Assembly (NCBI RefSeq): GCF_000012845.1
Contig: NC_009615.1
Location: 147,501-211,500 of the forward strand
Length of the DNA: 64,000 nucleotides
Direction: 5' to 3'
Origin: Parabacteroides distasonis ATCC 8503
GTDB taxonomy: Bacteria > Bacteroidota > Bacteroidia > Bacteroidales > Tannerellaceae
The notes under the pieces are model-generated. The model saw only the letters and a program-made list of their open reading frames with translations, made no database searches and was not told where the DNA came from. Each line of letters opens with the position of its first letter. The first letter of the stretch is position 1. A program made the position numbers and the translations under genes. Below, one piece after another: positions 18,478 to 26,322 of the stretch.

Positions 18478-18496
18478 AGCTTAGAGTTTTTAGTGA

Positions 18497-19615
18497 TTAT
18501 CTCAGCTTCCCGATAAACAGCACTGGATTACTCTCCTCGTTCAGTCCGGGGAAGCGTCGTGCGAACTCTTCCTTCTTCAAAACGTCTTCCGGATACATTA
18601 GCATGGCGCACCAGCCCTCATCTAACGAGAAGAACTGTTTGGGCAACCACCGGAAGTTGTCATCGAACTTGATGTTCTCTAAAACTCTTGCGTTTCCATC
18701 TTTTTTGTCGATTAAGGCAACCCCTTCAAGATCATCCCTTTTTCCCTTGAAGGAGAGTAATATTGTTTCCTTTGATTCCACGTAATCTGGGATATGACCG
18801 ATGTATCCTTTTTCAGCTTCCTCCATTACGATTTGCACATAGTCCTTTCCGTCTTGTGCCCAAAATCCCGCTGGAGGAATTTTATTGTCGATATTTATTC
18901 GATATCGAACTTTAGTACTATCCATCGTACACTCAAGTATCTCATTGCCTTGATAGCCATGAGAGATTATAAGTCCTTCAAAACGTTCGAATGAGTTTGT
19001 GAATGAGCTGATATATTTATTTTGTTTCTCTATGGAGTCATAGGTGCTGATATAGGTTCCGTTCTTATGATTGATTATTCTGTAACGCAATTGCCTCTCG
19101 GTAGGCGTACATTTTATAATGTATGAGCTGTCATTGAATAGGATGATAGCCTCTATAAGTCCAATATTCTCATGATCACTCCATTTGCGAATAAATTTGA
19201 ACGAATTGGAATAAGTAGTGACATCTCCTGATGAGGAAATTAAGATATCCCCATTAGGCCATATCGTGAAATTCCCTAAGAAGAAGTATGATTGTGGATC
19301 CTCCCCTTTTTTAGATAAGACACGTTTGATTTTTCCTGATTTATCATATGCTATTAAAATGTCATCAGAGCCGATGTATATGTCCTCTTGGAAGAGGGCG
19401 ATGTTTCTGATTTTGTAAAGTACGTCTATCAATGCATCGTCTCTTGTTTCCAAGGGGACATACCGATATTCCTCAAACATTTCATCCACGTCTTTTTCTA
19501 CCCGATGTGAGAGTGGAATAAAATACTCGATTGTTTCGTCCTTGCTATTATCCTTGGCTTGATCCGGATTACAACAGATAAGCAAAAGAGCGACTAAAAA
19601 TAGAAGATAGATCAT
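18497..19615 (-). CDS. 6-bladed beta-propeller lipoprotein (BF3164-like)
   Basis: The 372-residue protein has a lipoprotein signal ending LLLICC-NPDQ. The body carries the repeated blades of the Bacteroidetes 6-bladed beta-propeller family (RYVPLETRDDALI, IGSDDILIAYDKSGKI, KKGEDPQSYFFLGNFTIWPNGDI). I chose the ATG at 19615, because longer starts would run into the precursor gene and lack a signal. Such propellers are commonly encoded beside small Cys-rich secreted peptides in this phylum, so it may bind or display the cluster's peptide outside the cell (inference). Confidence 0.85.
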   Translation of the reverse strand: MIYLLFLVALLLICCNPDQAKDNSKDETIEYFIPLSHRVEKDVDEMFEEYRYVPLETRDDALIDVLYKIRNIALFQEDIYIGSDDILIAYDKSGKIKRVLSKKGEDPQSYFFLGNFTIWPNGDILISSSGDVTTYSNSFKFIRKWSDHENIGLIEAIILFNDSSYIIKCTPTERQLRYRIINHKNGTYISTYDSIEKQNKYISSFTNSFERFEGLIISHGYQGNEILECTMDSTKVRYRINIDNKIPPAGFWAQDGKDYVQIVMEEAEKGYIGHIPDYVESKETILLSFKGKRDDLEGVALIDKKDGNARVLENIKFDDNFRWLPKQFFSLDEGWCAMLMYPEDVLKKEEFARRFPGLNEESNPVLFIGKLR

Positions 19616-19689
19616 GATCGTTTTTGTTTTAAGAAAAAAAGCGGGTTTTAGCAGATGGCGCCTGCTAAAACCTGTTCTTTCTTTTGTTA

Positions 19690-19902
19690 CTAACCTCCTA
19701 TGGTATTGCAGTTTTGTACTCCTCCAAGACCATTGCATTTAGAATCACACTCAGAGCAGCTGGAGGCTTCAAAGGAACCGGAACTGTTCCAGCAATGACA
19801 ATACGCACTTCCTCCCCCTAAGATTTTCATCATTTGCTCTTTTGGAAGAACTTTACCTTGTTGGTTTAGTACGACTTTTGTCAGTTTTTTGAGTTTGTCC
19901 AT
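19690..19902 (-). CDS. Double-glycine leader peptide, six-cysteine RiPP-like precursor
   Basis: The 70-residue protein has a basic, Cys-free leader (residues 1-30: MDKLKKLTKVVLNQQ, then LPKEQMMKILGG) ending in a classic Gly-Gly processing site. The core (31-70) is Gly/Ser/Asn-rich with six Cys at 35, 37, 49, 52, 56 and 65, enough for three disulfides, one Trp, and a C-terminal Gly-Gly. It is the first gene of the cluster, with its own promoter-like pair at 19952-19982. I do not recognise the core as any named bacteriocin. Processing needs a C39 peptidase-exporter, which is absent from the window. Confidence 0.8.
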   Translation of the reverse strand: MDKLKKLTKVVLNQQGKVLPKEQMMKILGGGSAYCHCWNSSGSFEASSCSECDSKCNGLGGVQNCNTIGG

Positions 19903-19951
19903 AATTTGAAAGATTTAAAAAGTTAATAGATGTGTAATGCTTTGATGTTTA

Positions 19952-19982
19952 CAAATAAAATTAAAAAAATATTAAAAACAAG
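19952..19982 (-). promoter_or_regulatory. Putative promoter of the peptide cluster
   Basis: On the minus strand CTTG (19979-19982) and TTTATTTG (19952-19959, one mismatch to TAnnTTTG) are about 19 bp apart, some 50 bp before the precursor ATG. The stretch is very AT-rich. Confidence 0.4.
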
Positions 19983-20164
19983 AAAAACGGTGCTTTGTGT
20001 GTTTTGTTTAATGTATTTTATCTATTTAATTGTATAGGGTACAAAAATTAACTTTTACGGGAAGGTCATGAGAAATGATGTAACCTAATTTTATTTTGAA
20101 CTTCCTTGTTCTTTTATCGGTTAACATGAAGCTTAGAAAAACAGCTCATACTAACTTTCAACCC

Positions 20165-20260
20165 TGTGAAGTTTTTCAGGAGAAGGTTCTCTAAGATGTG
20201 AAGTACCTTAGAAAATAACAGTAAAATCTGTGAAGTAAATTTAGGCATAGTCAGTACGCT
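20165..20260. repeat. Intergenic 32-bp-period array, three units
   Basis: TGTGAAGT recurs at 20165, 20197 and 20229, exactly 32 bp apart. Part of the middle unit is a small dyad (CTAAG near 20191 with CTTAG near 20207). ACTAACTTTC also recurs at 20150 and 20283, on either side. The gap 19903-20392 holds no gene: it carries the cluster promoter, this array and the next array. Confidence 0.55.
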
Positions 20261-20276
20261 CATACATTTAAGATTG

Positions 20277-20354
20277 AGTAGTACTAACTTTCCTAAGTAA
20301 GTATATATCCTTTGCCACTAGCAGTATATATTCTATGGGCAAGTAAGTACTACT
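20277..20354. repeat. Intergenic 23-bp-period array, four units
   Basis: AGTAGTACT (20277), AGTATATAT (20300), AGTATATAT (20323) and AGTACTACT (20346) are spaced exactly 23 bp. The first and last are reverse complements of each other, so the array as a whole is roughly palindromic. It shares the word AAGTATATAT with the array at 62398-62453. Confidence 0.7.
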
Positions 20355-20392
20355 GCTTTTTTTCGGTTATATAAGTTGACAGACAGGTTTGT

Positions 20393-20959
20393 TTAGATCT
20401 TATAGTAGTAAGGCCGCACTCCTTCCGGCAGGAAGAAACGGATATCCTTGTCGGCTTGGTAAGCGTTACGGATAAATGTGGAGGAGATTTCCATCAAGGG
20501 AGCGTCTACCTTTTTCACGTTCGGATAAATGGCCGGGATCGAGATGTCGAATCCTAGGCGGGGATAAATCAGCAGTTTGTAGTCTTGGAGTATTTTTTCG
20601 TGTTCTTTCCATCGGGGAAAAAGCTGCCAGTTATCGGCTCCCATGATAAAATAAAAGTCCCGATTCGGATAGTTACGGGATAAGGTTCGTAGGGTATCAA
20701 TGGAATAAGAAGGTTTCGGTAGGTAGAACTCAATATCGCAGACCCTGAATTTAGGATATCCGTCAATAGCGGCTTGGGCCATTTCCAGCCGTAGTGAGTC
20801 ATCGAGCAGGTCATCCTTTTTCTTCAGCGGATTGTGAGGCGTGACTACGAACCACACCTCATCCAATCCCTCGAACTCACATAGCCAGTTCGCCAAGGCG
20901 AGATGGCCTATGTGAATGGGATTGAATGATCCACTGTAAATCCCGGTCTTGAGTCCCAT
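20393..20959 (-). CDS. nadD: Nicotinate-nucleotide adenylyltransferase
   Basis: The 188-residue enzyme adenylates nicotinate mononucleotide in NAD synthesis. It has the nucleotidyltransferase motif [14 protein letters not shown] (HxGH) near the start, [13 protein letters not shown], the [11 protein letters not shown] segment and the SSTFIR motif near the end. I chose the ATG at 20959 ([14 protein letters not shown]). The upstream candidate at 20989 would overlap the small membrane gene. It is the last gene of a gmk-containing minus-strand operon. Confidence 0.95.
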
Positions 20960-20970
20960 ACGATTTTTAC

Positions 20971-21150
20971 TTAACCCTTCTTTTGCCAACCCTTATAGTT
21001 GATGAAACAAATGAATATATTAAATATCAGGGCACCCCCGATGATATACTCCTTATAATACAGGCTAATACCACCTAATACGAGGCTCGCTATCCCACAA
21101 ACGATAGAAAGCCCCATCATAAAACGGGTATTCTTGAATATATTAGACAT
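20971..21150 (-). CDS. Small two-helix membrane protein
   Basis: A 59-residue frame starts at ATG 21150 ([19 protein letters not shown]) and ends with TAA at 20971. It has two hydrophobic helices (about residues 10-28 and 35-50) and a basic tail (NYKGWQKKG). It fits tightly between gmk (3 bp) and nadD (11 bp) on the same strand, which supports it being a real gene. Function is unknown. Confidence 0.65.
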
Positions 21151-21153
21151 AGA

Positions 21154-21720
21154 CTATTTGTTTAAGAACTCACGAATGATCTTCAACGCGTCTTTTTGGG
21201 CAGTCTCCAGATCATCGTTTACGACAACCTTATCAAACTGTCCCGTGAACCCTAATTCATACTCAGCCTTGGCGATACGGCTTTCGATAACTTCCGGGCT
21301 GTCTGTTCCCCGTCCTTCCAATCGCTTCCGTAGGTCATCGATGCAAGGAGGTTGGATAAAGACAGACAGGGCACGGTCTCCATAGAATTTCTTGATATTG
21401 CATCCGCCTACCACATCCACATCGAAAATCACGTTATCCCCTTCGTTCAAGATACGCTCTACCTCGCTCTTTAACGTACCGTAATATTTATCGGTATACA
21501 CCTCCTCATATTCCAAGAAGTCTCCATTAGCGATACGACTGCGGAACTCTTCCGGCGTAAGGAAATAATATTCCACACCATTCTTCTCGGTTCCCCGCGG
21601 AGCCCGGCTGGTAGCCGAGATGGAGAAGCGAAGGTGTAAATCTTGTTTCAAAAGATAATTAATAATGGTTGATTTTCCGGAACCCGAGGGTGCGGAGAAG
21701 ATAATTAATTTGCCAGCCAT
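21154..21720 (-). CDS. gmk: Guanylate kinase
   Basis: The 188-residue enzyme phosphorylates GMP to GDP. It has the P-loop FSAPSGSGKSTII (about residues 8-20), the GMP-binding element SRAPRGTEKNGVEYYF and the YGTLKSEVERIL lid region. It follows yicC by 14 bp, a common pairing in Bacteroidetes and elsewhere. Confidence 0.97.
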   Translation of the reverse strand: MAGKLIIFSAPSGSGKSTIINYLLKQDLHLRFSISATSRAPRGTEKNGVEYYFLTPEEFRSRIANGDFLEYEEVYTDKYYGTLKSEVERILNEGDNVIFDVDVVGGCNIKKFYGDRALSVFIQPPCIDDLRKRLEGRGTDSPEVIESRIAKAEYELGFTGQFDKVVVNDDLETAQKDALKIIREFLNK

Positions 21721-21734
21721 TCTCGTTAATCTTA

Positions 21735-22607
21735 TTATAATACGTTTAGTACCTGTTCCTTGATTTGTTCCAACTCGTCTTTCATCTGGACCACGATCTT
21801 CTGCATCTCGGCGTGGTTGCTCTTTGATCCGAGCGTATTGATCTCACGCCCCATTTCCTGAGCGATAAAACCGAGCTTCTTGCCTTGGCCGTGACCGGAT
21901 TCCATGGTTGAGATAAAATATTTCAAGTGGTTGTCCAAACGGTTCTTTTCCTCGTTGACATCCAGCTTCTCGATGTAATAGATCATCTCCTGCTCGAAAC
22001 GATTCTTGTCATAGTCCTTCTCGGCTATCTTTTGCAGGTTATCCATGATACGAGCCTTGATCTTCTCGATACGTTCCCCCTCGTATTTCTCCACTTCTTT
22101 CAACAGAGTGGCGATATTGGCTATCTTTTGCTCAAAAAGCTTTTGAAGCATGGCTCCTTCTTGGATACGGAAATCACACAGGTGCTTGATAGCGTCCTTT
22201 ACCGTTTCTAAAACCACCCCCCATTCGGATTCGTCCGGTTCTACGGTCTCGGACTTGATTGCGTCCGGCATCCGGAGCAAGGTCTGGAACCAATCGTTCG
22301 GAACGCTGATATTCAGTTTCTCTGCGATCACCTTGATTTGGTTGTAATAATTCTCTACGGCGGCAAGATTGATCTGTGTAGGAGTATCTTTGCCTATATA
22401 TTCTATAAAGATATTGAACTCAACTTTTCCCCGCTCCAAAGATTGAAGTAACAGGCTCCGAAGCTCCATTTCCTTATCCTTGTATATGGAAGGGATACGG
22501 GTGGACAAATCCAATTGCTTACTGTTTAAAGCCTTTATCTCTACGGTTACTTTTTTTGAAGGGAGCTCGGCAGTAACCTTACCGAACCCAGTCATTGATT
22601 GTATCAT
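21735..22607 (-). CDS. yicC: YicC-family endoribonuclease
   Basis: The 290-residue protein matches the YicC family: the N-terminal signature MIQSMTGFGK and the C-terminal DUF1732 region GKKLGFIAQEMGREINTLGSKSNHAEMQ. E. coli YicC is an RNase acting on the sRNA RyhB, but the client RNA here is unknown. I chose the ATG at 22607 because the family begins MIxSMTGFG. It is the first gene of the yicC-gmk-nadD operon, with a -7 box at 22626-22633. Confidence 0.93.
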   Translation of the reverse strand: MIQSMTGFGKVTAELPSKKVTVEIKALNSKQLDLSTRIPSIYKDKEMELRSLLLQSLERGKVEFNIFIEYIGKDTPTQINLAAVENYYNQIKVIAEKLNISVPNDWFQTLLRMPDAIKSETVEPDESEWGVVLETVKDAIKHLCDFRIQEGAMLQKLFEQKIANIATLLKEVEKYEGERIEKIKARIMDNLQKIAEKDYDKNRFEQEMIYYIEKLDVNEEKNRLDNHLKYFISTMESGHGQGKKLGFIAQEMGREINTLGSKSNHAEMQKIVVQMKDELEQIKEQVLNVL

Positions 22608-22625
22608 TTTTCTCAAAAGTTTGCG

Positions 22626-22633
22626 CAAAGATA
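22626..22633 (-). promoter_or_regulatory. Putative -7 box for yicC-gmk-nadD
   Basis: On the minus strand TATCTTTG matches TAnnTTTG, about 19 bp before the yicC ATG. Confidence 0.45.
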
Positions 22634-22695
22634 GTGGTTTCCTTTTAGATTTGATGTTTATTTTCTCATAAATAGATGTTTCTCATAGGGCTGCC

Positions 22696-22727
22696 TTGAT
22701 AGTATAATGAATTTTTGTATACCTTCG
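22696..22727 (+). promoter_or_regulatory. Putative tsaB promoter
   Basis: TTG (22696-22698) and TACCTTCG (22720-22727, one mismatch) are 21 bp apart, about 70 bp before the tsaB ATG. Confidence 0.4.
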
Positions 22728-22796
22728 CAGCCTAATCAGATTGAAGGATTGAGATTGTTTGTTCGTTCAATTATCAATTGTTAATAGTTAATTATT

Positions 22797-23513
22797 ATGT
22801 CATTGATCTTAAATATCGAGACATCCACTTCCGTATGTTCAGTAGCCCTGTCGGAAGGGGAGGAGGTGGTCTTTGAGAAGGCTTCCTTCGAGGGGCCGTC
22901 TCATGCGGCGTTATTGGGCGTTTATATGGAAGAGGCATTAGAGGCTGCGAAGTCGAAAGGGATGAAACTGGATGCCGTGGCGGTAAGTAGCGGACCCGGA
23001 TCTTATACGGGGTTACGCATCGGGGTGTCTGTGGCTAAAGGATTATGCTTTGGGTACGGTATTCCTTTGATCGGTATTCATACGCTGGATATTTTAGCGT
23101 CTGCCGCTATCCGGAAAAATAAGGAGGAGGCCGATTGCTTGTATTGCGCTATGTTGGATGCCCGTCGTATGGAAGTCTACTCTTCGATTTATGATTCCCA
23201 TCTCAACACGATACGTGCTACGACTGCTGATATCGTAGATGCTGATTCGTATGCTTCTTTTTTAGAGAACGGTAAGGTTTGTTTCTTTGGAGACGGTGCC
23301 GCTAAATGTGAGACGGTAATCACTTCTCCGAACGCCTGTTTTATAGATGGTATCTATCCATTAGCTGTAAATATGGCATCCTTGTCGCAGAAAGCATATG
23401 ATGATGGCCGTTTTGAGAATGTGGCTTATTTTGAGCCTTTCTATTTGAAAGAATTCCAAGCAACGATCGCTAAGAATAAAGTGCTGAACGAGGCGTTAGG
23501 GAAAAACAAATAA
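22797..23513 (+). CDS. tsaB: tRNA threonylcarbamoyladenosine biosynthesis protein TsaB
   Basis: The 238-residue protein belongs to the ASKHA-fold TsaB family, the scaffold partner of TsaD and TsaE in making t6A37 on ANN-decoding tRNAs. The sequence shows LNIETSTSVCSVALSEG at the start, the conserved VSSGPGSYTGLRIGVSVAKGL (about residues 62-82) and a C-terminal PFYLKEF. A small membrane protein gene follows 47 bp downstream. Confidence 0.95.
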   Translation: MSLILNIETSTSVCSVALSEGEEVVFEKASFEGPSHAALLGVYMEEALEAAKSKGMKLDAVAVSSGPGSYTGLRIGVSVAKGLCFGYGIPLIGIHTLDILASAAIRKNKEEADCLYCAMLDARRMEVYSSIYDSHLNTIRATTADIVDADSYASFLENGKVCFFGDGAAKCETVITSPNACFIDGIYPLAVNMASLSQKAYDDGRFENVAYFEPFYLKEFQATIAKNKVLNEALGKNK

Positions 23514-23560
23514 GAGTAAGGGTACACAACCAAATTCATGTTCCGGCTGTTTATTCTAAA

Positions 23561-23728
23561 ATGAATAAATCAGTTAAAGACATGAGAAAGAAAAGTGTGA
23601 ATACGCTATTGGTATTTGGTGTGGTTGTCGCTATAATCCTTTTGATGATCTGGTTGTTCCTCGGGACAACGTTGGTGGAGGATACGAGTACGGAGATTAC
23701 TCCGGTTCCTATAGAGCAAACTAACTGA
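23561..23728 (+). CDS. Small single-helix membrane protein
   Basis: A 55-residue frame starts at ATG 23561 (MNKSVKDMRKKSVNTLLVFG). It has one strong transmembrane helix (about residues 14-37) with a basic cytoplasmic start and a short acidic, Thr-rich outer tail. It is followed directly by a terminator. Function is unknown; support is the clean topology and its position after tsaB. Confidence 0.6.
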   Translation: MNKSVKDMRKKSVNTLLVFGVVVAIILLMIWLFLGTTLVEDTSTEITPVPIEQTN

Positions 23729-23740
23729 GAACAATAACAT

Positions 23741-23775
23741 AAAAAGGCGGGATCCTTTCGGACCTCGCCTTTTTT
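23741..23775. terminator. Bidirectional terminator
   Basis: AAAAAGGCGGG pairs with CTCGCCTTTTTT, with the loop containing TTTCG. It separates the small membrane gene (+) and mmdB (-), which converge. Confidence 0.85.
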
Positions 23776-23794
23776 AATATAGATAGTTGTTTTA

Positions 23795-24955
23795 TTAACC
23801 AAGGAATCCTAGCAAGATACCGGCAGCTACAGCGGAACCGATTACACCTGCTACGTTCGGACCCATAGCGTGCATCAACAAGTAATTGGTCGGGTCGTAT
23901 TCCAAACCTACGACTTGAGAGATACGAGCTGAGTCGGGAACAGCAGATACACCGGCGTTACCGATAAGCGGATTGATCTTATTGCCGTCTTTCAATATTA
24001 AATTGAATAACTTAACGAACAATACACCGGCGCAAGTAGCGATCACGAATGATAACGCACCTAGACCGAAGATCTTGATAGAGTTCAATGTCAAGAACTG
24101 TGTAGCTTGGGTAGAAGCACCTACCGTGATACCCAATAAGATCGTGATTGTATCGATCAGCGGACCACGAGCAGTCTCTGCCAAACGACGAGTCACGCCA
24201 CTTTCTTTCAATAAGTTTCCGAAGAATAGCATACCTAACAATGGTAAACCGGACGGAACCAAGAAGCAAGTAAGCAACAAGCCAACGATCGGGAAGATAA
24301 TTTTTTCCGTGGAAGAAACGGCTCTCGGCGGTTTCATACGGATCAAACGCTCTTTCTTAGTCGTAAGCAATCTCATGAACGGTGGTTGGATAATAGGAAC
24401 CAACGCCATGTATGAGTAGGCGGATACCGCAATCGCACCCATTAAGTTTGGCGCTAACTTAGAAGAAAGGAAGATAGCCGTCGGACCGTCAGCACCACCG
24501 ATAATACCGATAGCACCTGCTTGGTTCGGCTCAAATCCCATTTGAAGAGCAATCGTATAAGCACCAAAGATACCGAACTGAGCCGCTGCACCGATCAACA
24601 TCAACTTTGGATTGGAGATCAATGCGGAGAAGTCGGTCATGGCCCCGATGCCGAGGAAGATCAATGGCGGATACCATCCAGAGGTCACACCCTGATAGAG
24701 GATGTTCAGTACAGACCCTTGCTCATAAATACCTACTTGAAGACCTGCGTCCTTGAAAGGGATATTACCGATCAAGATACCGAATCCGATAGGGATCAAA
24801 AGCATCGGTTCAAACTCATATTTAATCGCCAGGAATATAAACAACAGACCTACCAGAATCATGATGAGATGTCCCGGAGTAGCGTTGTATACACCTGTAT
24901 AGGTAAGGAACAGTTGTAAGTTCTCACCTAAGAATGTTAAAAAGCTCTCTTGCAT
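23795..24955 (-). CDS. mmdB: Na+-pumping decarboxylase beta subunit
   Basis: The 386-residue polytopic membrane protein is the carboxybiotin decarboxylase that couples CO2 release to Na+ export. It has about nine to eleven helices, the family motif IIGGADGPTAIFL with the Na+-binding Asp156, and a second conserved segment GNAGVSAVPDSARI near the C-terminus. It lies 4 bp after mmdC. With the mmdA-like carboxyltransferase it forms methylmalonyl-CoA decarboxylase (or, less likely here, oxaloacetate decarboxylase). Confidence 0.95.
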   Translation of the reverse strand: MQESFLTFLGENLQLFLTYTGVYNATPGHLIMILVGLLFIFLAIKYEFEPMLLIPIGFGILIGNIPFKDAGLQVGIYEQGSVLNILYQGVTSGWYPPLIFLGIGAMTDFSALISNPKLMLIGAAAQFGIFGAYTIALQMGFEPNQAGAIGIIGGADGPTAIFLSSKLAPNLMGAIAVSAYSYMALVPIIQPPFMRLLTTKKERLIRMKPPRAVSSTEKIIFPIVGLLLTCFLVPSGLPLLGMLFFGNLLKESGVTRRLAETARGPLIDTITILLGITVGASTQATQFLTLNSIKIFGLGALSFVIATCAGVLFVKLFNLILKDGNKINPLIGNAGVSAVPDSARISQVVGLEYDPTNYLLMHAMGPNVAGVIGSAVAAGILLGFLG

Positions 24956-24959
24956 AGTC

Positions 24960-25391
24960 TTATCCGATTACTACGAGATCAGCACCTTCTAGCACAGAGT
25001 CTCCCTTGTGTACTTTAATTTCTATAATCTTACCGTCACGGTCTGCGTTGATGTTGTTCTCCATCTTCATAGCCTCAAGGATAATCAAGGTTTGACCTCT
25101 CTTCACGGTATCACCTACGTTGCACTTAACCTGCAAGATAACACCTGGTAGCGGAGTCTTAACAGCCCCTTGTGTCGTAGAAGCCGCCGGACGGGAAACA
25201 ACAGGGTCTCCACTTGCCGTAGTCGGGGCTTGAGCTGGGCGTTTCAATGTAACCATTTGTTTCTTTGCCGGTTTCTCCATCTTAACTTGGTAGGGAGTTC
25301 CGTTTACTTCAAGTTCTGCGATATCATCCACTACAGAATTGATGTGTACTTTATATACGTTACCGTTAATGGTATATTTAAAACTTTTCAT
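24960..25391 (-). CDS. mmdC: Biotin carboxyl carrier subunit of the decarboxylase
   Basis: The 143-residue protein has an Ala/Pro/Thr-rich linker (about residues 50-80) and a C-terminal biotinyl domain with the biotinylation motif EAMKMEN (Lys109). It shuttles the carboxyl group from the MmdA-like carboxyltransferase to MmdB. It sits in the conserved order carboxyltransferase, gamma, biotin carrier, beta. Confidence 0.93.
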   Translation of the reverse strand: MKSFKYTINGNVYKVHINSVVDDIAELEVNGTPYQVKMEKPAKKQMVTLKRPAQAPTTASGDPVVSRPAASTTQGAVKTPLPGVILQVKCNVGDTVKRGQTLIILEAMKMENNINADRDGKIIEIKVHKGDSVLEGADLVVIG

Positions 25392-25413
25392 TCTTTAGTT
25401 CGTTTTTAGATAA

Positions 25414-26307
25414 TTACTTTTGAGGAGTTTGACGTAAGCCATAGAGTTTTGAACTCCAAGGAGAATAAGCTCGTTGTACCTTACGTATAGTGAGAACCGT
25501 GTTCTCGATATCGTGATTATCATCGCTCATTTCGTATAGAGCGGTAGCGATGGCGGCGAATATCTCTCCAGATTCTTGTCCTGCGTCTGCGGTAACTGAA
25601 GCAGAACCTACGGCCTTCTCTACGTTACGTTTGCTAGCGGCGATAGATAATTTACCAATCTGCTTAAAGATGATGTACAACAAGAACAGACCTAAGAATA
25701 CAACAGCCATAGCCGTGATAGTCATACCGATACCTAAAGAGTCATTAACCCTGAAGTTATCGATTTTCTCATTGGAGTCCAACGTCAAGTTGTTCGTACT
25801 GGGAGTGACTTTCTTTAACTGTGCCCAGTCTTTTTCGCCATCAATCACTCTACCGTAGCTAATGTCTGCTAATTGGCCTGCCGGAATTGTGATCTCATCG
25901 ATCAAGGTCTTACCGTCGGCGTCATATAAGGCAACATAATTCTCCTTAGAGGGATCTAATACGAAGTTAACGTGGAATGTACCTCTGCCCGGCTGTCCGT
26001 CAGCCCAAAATAGTGTGTGCTGGCGGGGTTGGATCTGAGTTAATACGTCTCCCTTCGGGATCGGATATTTCATGGGATTGTTTTTGTCGTCTGTCAAATA
26101 GCATCCCGCGATATTTACCGTTCCGGCCGAAGTGTTGAACAACTCAATCCAGCCATGACGTTTGCCATAGTCATCAACGAAGTTATCCTCGTTGATAACC
26201 AATACTTCATTAATTCGCATGGAGGTTGCGCGCTGTGCCTTTGCCCCGAATGAAATGAGCAAAGCGAACAGTAGCAATACCCCTATTTTCTTATTTATCA
26301 TATTCAT
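25414..26307 (-). CDS. Lamin-tail domain / OadG gamma-subunit fusion
   Basis: The 297-residue protein starts with a signal peptide (about residues 1-25, ending GAKAQ). It then carries a lamin-tail-like (LTD) immunoglobulin-fold domain (about 28-170; RINEVLVINEDNFVDDYGKR, GWIELFNTSAGTVNIAGCYL), one transmembrane helix (about 193-217) and an OadG-type cytoplasmic tail (ALYEMSDDNHDIEN, LTIRKVQRAYSPWSSKLYGL). It should be the small anchoring subunit of the decarboxylase with an added periplasmic domain. The gamma subunit of other bacteria is under 100 residues, so the LTD is an accessory whose role is unknown. Confidence 0.85.
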   Translation of the reverse strand: MNMINKKIGVLLLFALLISFGAKAQRATSMRINEVLVINEDNFVDDYGKRHGWIELFNTSAGTVNIAGCYLTDDKNNPMKYPIPKGDVLTQIQPRQHTLFWADGQPGRGTFHVNFVLDPSKENYVALYDADGKTLIDEITIPAGQLADISYGRVIDGEKDWAQLKKVTPSTNNLTLDSNEKIDNFRVNDSLGIGMTITAMAVVFLGLFLLYIIFKQIGKLSIAASKRNVEKAVGSASVTADAGQESGEIFAAIATALYEMSDDNHDIENTVLTIRKVQRAYSPWSSKLYGLRQTPQK

Positions 26308-26322
26308 CTCCTGTTTTACGGA

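Noticed and set aside
15099..19902. Classic lantibiotic or known glycocin cluster
   Set aside because: No LanB/LanM dehydratase, and the GT and precursor do not resemble the known glycocin enzymes closely enough to assert it; kept as an analogy only.
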